From CAYXWH01 sp964468755 (GTDB taxonomy: Bacteria; Chloroflexota; Dehalococcoidia; Dehalococcoidales; RBG-16-60-22), in assembly GCA_964468755.1 (NCBI GenBank), contig CAYXWH010000012.1, forward strand, positions 1-33,043: a DNA stretch of 33,043 nt, read 5' to 3'. The position numbers and the translations under genes are program-made. This document shows positions 29,817 through 33,043 of the stretch, piece by piece. The number at the start of each line of letters is the position of its first letter. Position 1 is the stretch's first letter. The notes under the pieces were generated by a model. The model was not told the DNA's origin, made no database searches, and worked only from the letters and a program-made list of their open reading frames with translations.

Positions 29817-30764
29817 ATGGACGTCTTTATCTGGGTATTGGAAGCGGTACTGATACTCTTAGGAATAGGCAGTATCGGATTCTGGGTAGCCAGAAGAAAC
29901 GCTATAGCGGAAAATGTACAGGGATTTCTAATCCAGCTGGCGGTAAATATTGCCCTTCCCTGCATGATATTTTCCAGCATAGTAGTTAACTTCACTCCGG
30001 AAAAATTTCCGGACTGGTGGCAATTACCTCTGTGGTGGTTTGTCTTTGCCGCCATTTCGTTAACATTAACCCTTATAACCATGTTTCTTTCACAGAAAGA
30101 GACTCGAGGCGAATTTGCCATAAACCTCTTTTATCAGAACGGCCTGTTCTTTCCGCTCATCATCATCGGCGGAGTTTTTGGCTCTGACGCACCCTACCTG
30201 CCGCAACTTTACATATTTATAATGTTACACCCCATCATGTTTTTCAGTACCTATCAGCTCTTCTTCAAAAAAGCCAGAGCGCAAAAGACCCAATGGCACC
30301 GGATTGTTAGTCCTATACTTATCGCCACTATTCTGGCACTTATCATCCAATTGGTAGGAGTCAGTGCATACCTGCCGGATGTCATCCATACAATACTCGA
30401 AACCCTGGGCAGGATGGCGCTACCGCTTATCATGATTATACTTGGTGGCAGTCTGTATCTTGACTTCAGGCAAAAGGGCAAAATATATTATAAAGAGATT
30501 GTTAAATTCCTAGTAATTAAAAACCTCGTTTTTCCTCTGGTCTTTCTGGGTATATTAATACTCTGGCAACCATCTTACAGCATCGCTCTTTTATTCCTCT
30601 TGCAAGCCGCAGTCCCACCTGTTACCGCAACGCCGATATTGACTGAGCGAGCTGGTGGTAATAAAGCAATATCCAACCAGTTCGTACTCTCAAGTTTTAT
30701 TTTCTCCATAGTAACTGTCCCCGCAATGTTTCGCCTGTTCAGTCAGTTCTTTCCCTTACCCTGA
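29817..30764 (+). CDS. AEC-family (auxin efflux carrier type) transporter
   Basis: 315 residues with about ten hydrophobic helices in two halves. FLIQLAVNIALPCMIFSSIV (about 36-55) and the second-half counterpart TLGRMALPLIMIILGGSLYL (about 194-213) are typical of the family, as is LLFLLQAAVPPVTATPIL (about 258-275). Bacterial members transport malonate, malate or related acids or export other small molecules. It lies just outside the repeat-bracketed block, so a functional link with it is only suggestive. Own promoter and ribosome site are visible. Confidence 0.88.
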   Translation: MDVFIWVLEAVLILLGIGSIGFWVARRNAIAENVQGFLIQLAVNIALPCMIFSSIVVNFTPEKFPDWWQLPLWWFVFAAISLTLTLITMFLSQKETRGEFAINLFYQNGLFFPLIIIGGVFGSDAPYLPQLYIFIMLHPIMFFSTYQLFFKKARAQKTQWHRIVSPILIATILALIIQLVGVSAYLPDVIHTILETLGRMALPLIMIILGGSLYLDFRQKGKIYYKEIVKFLVIKNLVFPLVFLGILILWQPSYSIALLFLLQAAVPPVTATPILTERAGGNKAISNQFVLSSFIFSIVTVPAMFRLFSQFFPLP

Positions 30765-31680
30765 ACCAGTGGTCCGCCCTCCGGAAACGATACCGGTTAT
30801 AATCTCGTAAAGAGGTAGAACAAATAGCCAGGAAAACCTCTACGCTGGAATAGACAATCAACAAACTTCGCTTCTCCCCTATGTATACTCAGTACCTGGT
30901 TAAAGAGCTTTGCGCAGTTTTAGCGTTTTGGATGTGCGACATAAAAGTAAGGCTTACTTTTCTGACCTGACCCCGGTAGTTATACCACTTGTTACCTCGT
31001 GAATCCAGCTAAGATAGGTTCATTAGCTGGTTGTCGATATCCCGGGGCGCTATGAGGGCCTGTCTGACTATATTACCTGTGCTACTACTCAACCAATATC
31101 TTTTGCTGTTTACTTGCAACCGATTAATCCCCTAGCCGTGTTGAAACGATATATATTTATCAGGCTAGTCCTATCAGTATGCACACTCTCGCCAACTGTC
31201 CAGCATATTTCAGTCCTGAAGTACCTCCTCAGCATGCGAAGACGTAACTATTATTTAAGTGATTACTACTTCAAGATTGAAAATATCTCTACTTTCAGGT
31301 TGAGAATATCTACTTTTAGTCAATTGTGATATTGGAAAAGGAAACTTAAACTTACTAATACGCACACGCAAGAAACTGGGTGAGACGCAGAAGGACTCTC
31401 AGAGTCCGTAGCAACGTTAACGGATCGAACGAATCGCTCAAAATTATAAGAAAGAAGATTATGGAAGGCGACCAGGTTGACCAGTTTCGCCAATCGATAG
31501 AAGCCTCTGTTGAATACCTGGCAGAAGATCGAAATAGAACGCATGTGATTTTTAGTTTTATCTGAGTTTCTATTTCTATGTAGCATCAGGTCAGCCGGCA
31601 AATGCGTTGATAAAAAGGATTCCGGTCATGTAGTGATATTAGCGAAATGAGGTAATTAGGCTAATCTTTTGATATGGGAC
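30765..31680. other. 916-base stretch without an intact gene
   Basis: No complete gene is supported. It contains the possible XRE remnant at about 31330-31500. A short imperfect tandem repeat, TTGA(A/G)AATATCT(CT)AC-TTTCAG, occurs at 31277-31319; part of it (TTGAGAATATCTAC) also occurs at 1014-1027. The upstream signals of the next gene are weak. Confidence 0.45.
31331..31500 (+). pseudogene. Possible frameshifted XRE helix-turn-helix remnant
   Basis: In one frame 31358 onward reads IRTRKKLGETQKDSQSP then stop; in the next frame 31384 onward reads DAEGLSESVATLTDRTNRSKL then stop. Joined by a frameshift they resemble the first half of an XRE domain (R-K-L-G-x-T-Q-x-x-L-x-E-S-V-A-T-L-T-x). A third frame continues as KKIMEGDQVDQFRQSIEASV. 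The pattern is suggestive but short and no intact frame remains. Confidence 0.3.
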
Positions 31681-33043
31681 ATGCGAAGAGTGACCATTAA
31701 TGACGGCCGATTCTACAACGTGAATGCCCGGTATATGCGCTGGGCTATATCTGTTTTCTTAGCCCTGGCTCTGTCGATATTGCCGTTTATAGCGGTCGAT
31801 GTGGCAAGTGCTGGTCTGGGCGCAAGTCACCATTTCTGGGGTAAAGTGACCACCACCGGTGGCGCGCCAGGTGTCAATGTTCAGGTAACCATCTGGGTCA
31901 ACGGAGTGCAAGGCGAAACTATCACCACCGATGATTCCGGTCAGTTTGGCAGTGACCCCCTGGTTGATCTACCGCATTACCTGAGTGCTACGGGTAGAAA
32001 TGGCGACCTTATAGTGTTAAAAGTAAATGGCGTGGCCGCAGAGGTGTCACGTCTTGGAACATTGATAGAAAGCCCGCCCGTTCACTGGGAGTGGCAAATA
32101 CAAAATCCTCCACTACAATCAGTTGTCTTTCATGAAGGTCAGGTGAATGGGCTGGACCTGGTCTACAACATTGGCGGCAGTCAGGATAGCACACCACCAG
32201 CGGCAATAAACGACCTGGCAACTACCGAGGCGTTCACCGACACTGTCAAGCTAACCTGGACCGCCCCCGGAGATGACGGCACTACCGGTCAGGCAATCGC
32301 CTATGATATCCGCTACCGGACCGGGGGCGCCGTAACCAATGCCAGCTGGGCTACGGCGACCCAGGTCATTGGAGAGCCGGTACCGCAGGCTACCGGATCC
32401 ACCGAGACTTTTACCGTATCCGGTCTTAATGACGACACGACCTACTACTTTGCCATCAAGACGGCTGATGAAGTACCCAACTGGTCCGCCATTTCCAATA
32501 GCCCGAGCATGGCTACTGCCAATGATGATACTGGTACTTCGGGATTCGTTGACCATTTCTGGGGAAAGGTAATTGCCACCGGTGGCGCGCCAGCTGTTAA
32601 TGTTCAGGTAACCGCGTGGGTCAACGGATTGCGGGGTAATACTATTACCACCGATGATTCCGGTCAGTTTGGCACTGATCTCCTGGTCAGCATGCCATAT
32701 TATCTGACTGTAAACGGTCAAAATGGTAACCTCATAGTATTCAGAGTAAATGATGTGGCCGCAGAGGTGATGCGTATTGGAACATTGATAGAAAGCCCAC
32801 CAGTTCACTGGGAGTGGGAGCTTCAAAATCCTCCACTGCCATCTATCGTCTTTATTGGCGGTCAGGTGAATGGGCTGGATTTGGTCTACAACCCTGGCGG
32901 CAGTCAGGATACCACCTCGCCGGCGGCGGTAACCGACCTGGCGACCGGTAGTACTACCACGAGCTCCATTATACTGACTTGGACGGCGCCCGGAGATGAC
33001 GGCACCACCGGTCAGGCAACTGCCTATGATATCCGCTACCGGA
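31681..33043 (+). CDS. Large secreted modular repeat protein (Ig/FN3-like), N-terminal part
   Basis: Open from ATG 31681 to the window end, at least 454 codons. An internal ATG at 31735 would begin the signal peptide itself (MRWAISVFLALALSILPF, cleavage near DVASA); the 18-residue basic extension before it is uncertain and the ribosome site is weak for both. The mature protein repeats a two-domain unit: a carboxypeptidase-regulatory/Ig-like domain starting HHFWGKVTTTGGAPGVNVQV, and a fibronectin type III-like domain with AINDLATTEAFTDTVKLTW and GDDGTTGQAIAYDIRYR. The unit repeats from 31828 and again from 32551, a period of 723 bases (241 residues). A surface or extracellular adhesive/binding role is likely. 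The C-terminus lies outside. Confidence 0.85.
   Translation, partial: MRRVTINDGRFYNVNARYMRWAISVFLALALSILPFIAVDVASAGLGASHHFWGKVTTTGGAPGVNVQVTIWVNGVQGETITTDDSGQFGSDPLVDLPHYLSATGRNGDLIVLKVNGVAAEVSRLGTLIESPPVHWEWQIQNPPLQSVVFHEGQVNGLDLVYNIGGSQDSTPPAAINDLATTEAFTDTVKLTWTAPGDDGTTGQAIAYDIRYRTGGAVTNASWATATQVIGEPVPQATGSTETFTVSGLNDDTTYYFAIKTADEVPNWSAISNSPSMATANDDTGTSGFVDHFWGKVIATGGAPAVNVQVTAWVNGLRGNTITTDDSGQFGTDLLVSMPYYLTVNGQNGNLIVFRVNDVAAEVMRIGTLIESPPVHWEWELQNPPLPSIVFIGGQVNGLDLVYNPGGSQDTTSPAAVTDLATGSTTTSSIILTWTAPGDDGTTGQATAYDIRYR

Overview
The window looks like a scaffold from an anaerobic bacterium, most plausibly an uncultured Chloroflexota of the Dehalococcoidia type. I infer this from gene content only: a four-subunit pyruvate:ferredoxin oxidoreductase joined to a NADH-diaphorase module, AprA-like flavoproteins with small ferredoxins, TRAP transporters, secreted repeat proteins and several uncharacterised small proteins. 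No rRNA, CRISPR array or intact insertion sequence was seen. There are two scaffold gaps, 1121-1220 (100 N) and 13181-13190 (10 N).

Layout. 1-1360: the 5' end of a secreted beta-propeller-like protein on the minus strand, with a long, strongly structured leader and an 8-codon leader ORF that has a near-perfect Shine-Dalgarno site, then a small XRE regulator. 1906-3773: hisF and a family 2 glycosyltransferase. 3835-10113: a minus-strand block bounded by tRNA-Pro and tRNA-Arg that holds porCDAB and a NuoE/NuoF/HoxU-like diaphorase. It should oxidise pyruvate (or a close 2-oxoacid) to acyl-CoA and exchange electrons between ferredoxin and NAD(H). 10172-15370: a NhaD/ArsB-type permease, a Ca2+/cation antiporter-type protein, a sugar-phosphate nucleotidyltransferase interrupted by the 10-N gap, and four small proteins (zinc-ribbon, unknown, HesB-like, PRC-barrel).

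15409-29395 is the most distinctive part. A leftward array of three paralogous cassettes, each [conserved ~80-residue protein] - [AprA/fumarate-reductase-like flavoprotein] - [2x(4Fe-4S) ferredoxin], is interleaved with one complete TRAP transporter (dctP-dctQ-dctM) and one orphan dctP. A NarL-type response regulator and its histidine kinase are transcribed divergently from its upstream end. The middle cassette carries a ferredoxin reduced to 35 codons by an internal deletion. The block is bracketed by two 150-bp direct repeats about 93% identical to each other (15409-15558 and 29246-29395). I read it as a tandemly amplified uptake-and-redox island: TRAP transporters import an organic anion, cytosolic flavoproteins reduce or oxidise it or its product with ferredoxin as the electron partner, and the two-component system may control expression. 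The substrate is unknown.

29817-33043: an AEC-family permease, about 900 bases without an intact gene but with a possible XRE remnant, and the start of a secreted modular protein built of 241-residue repeats.
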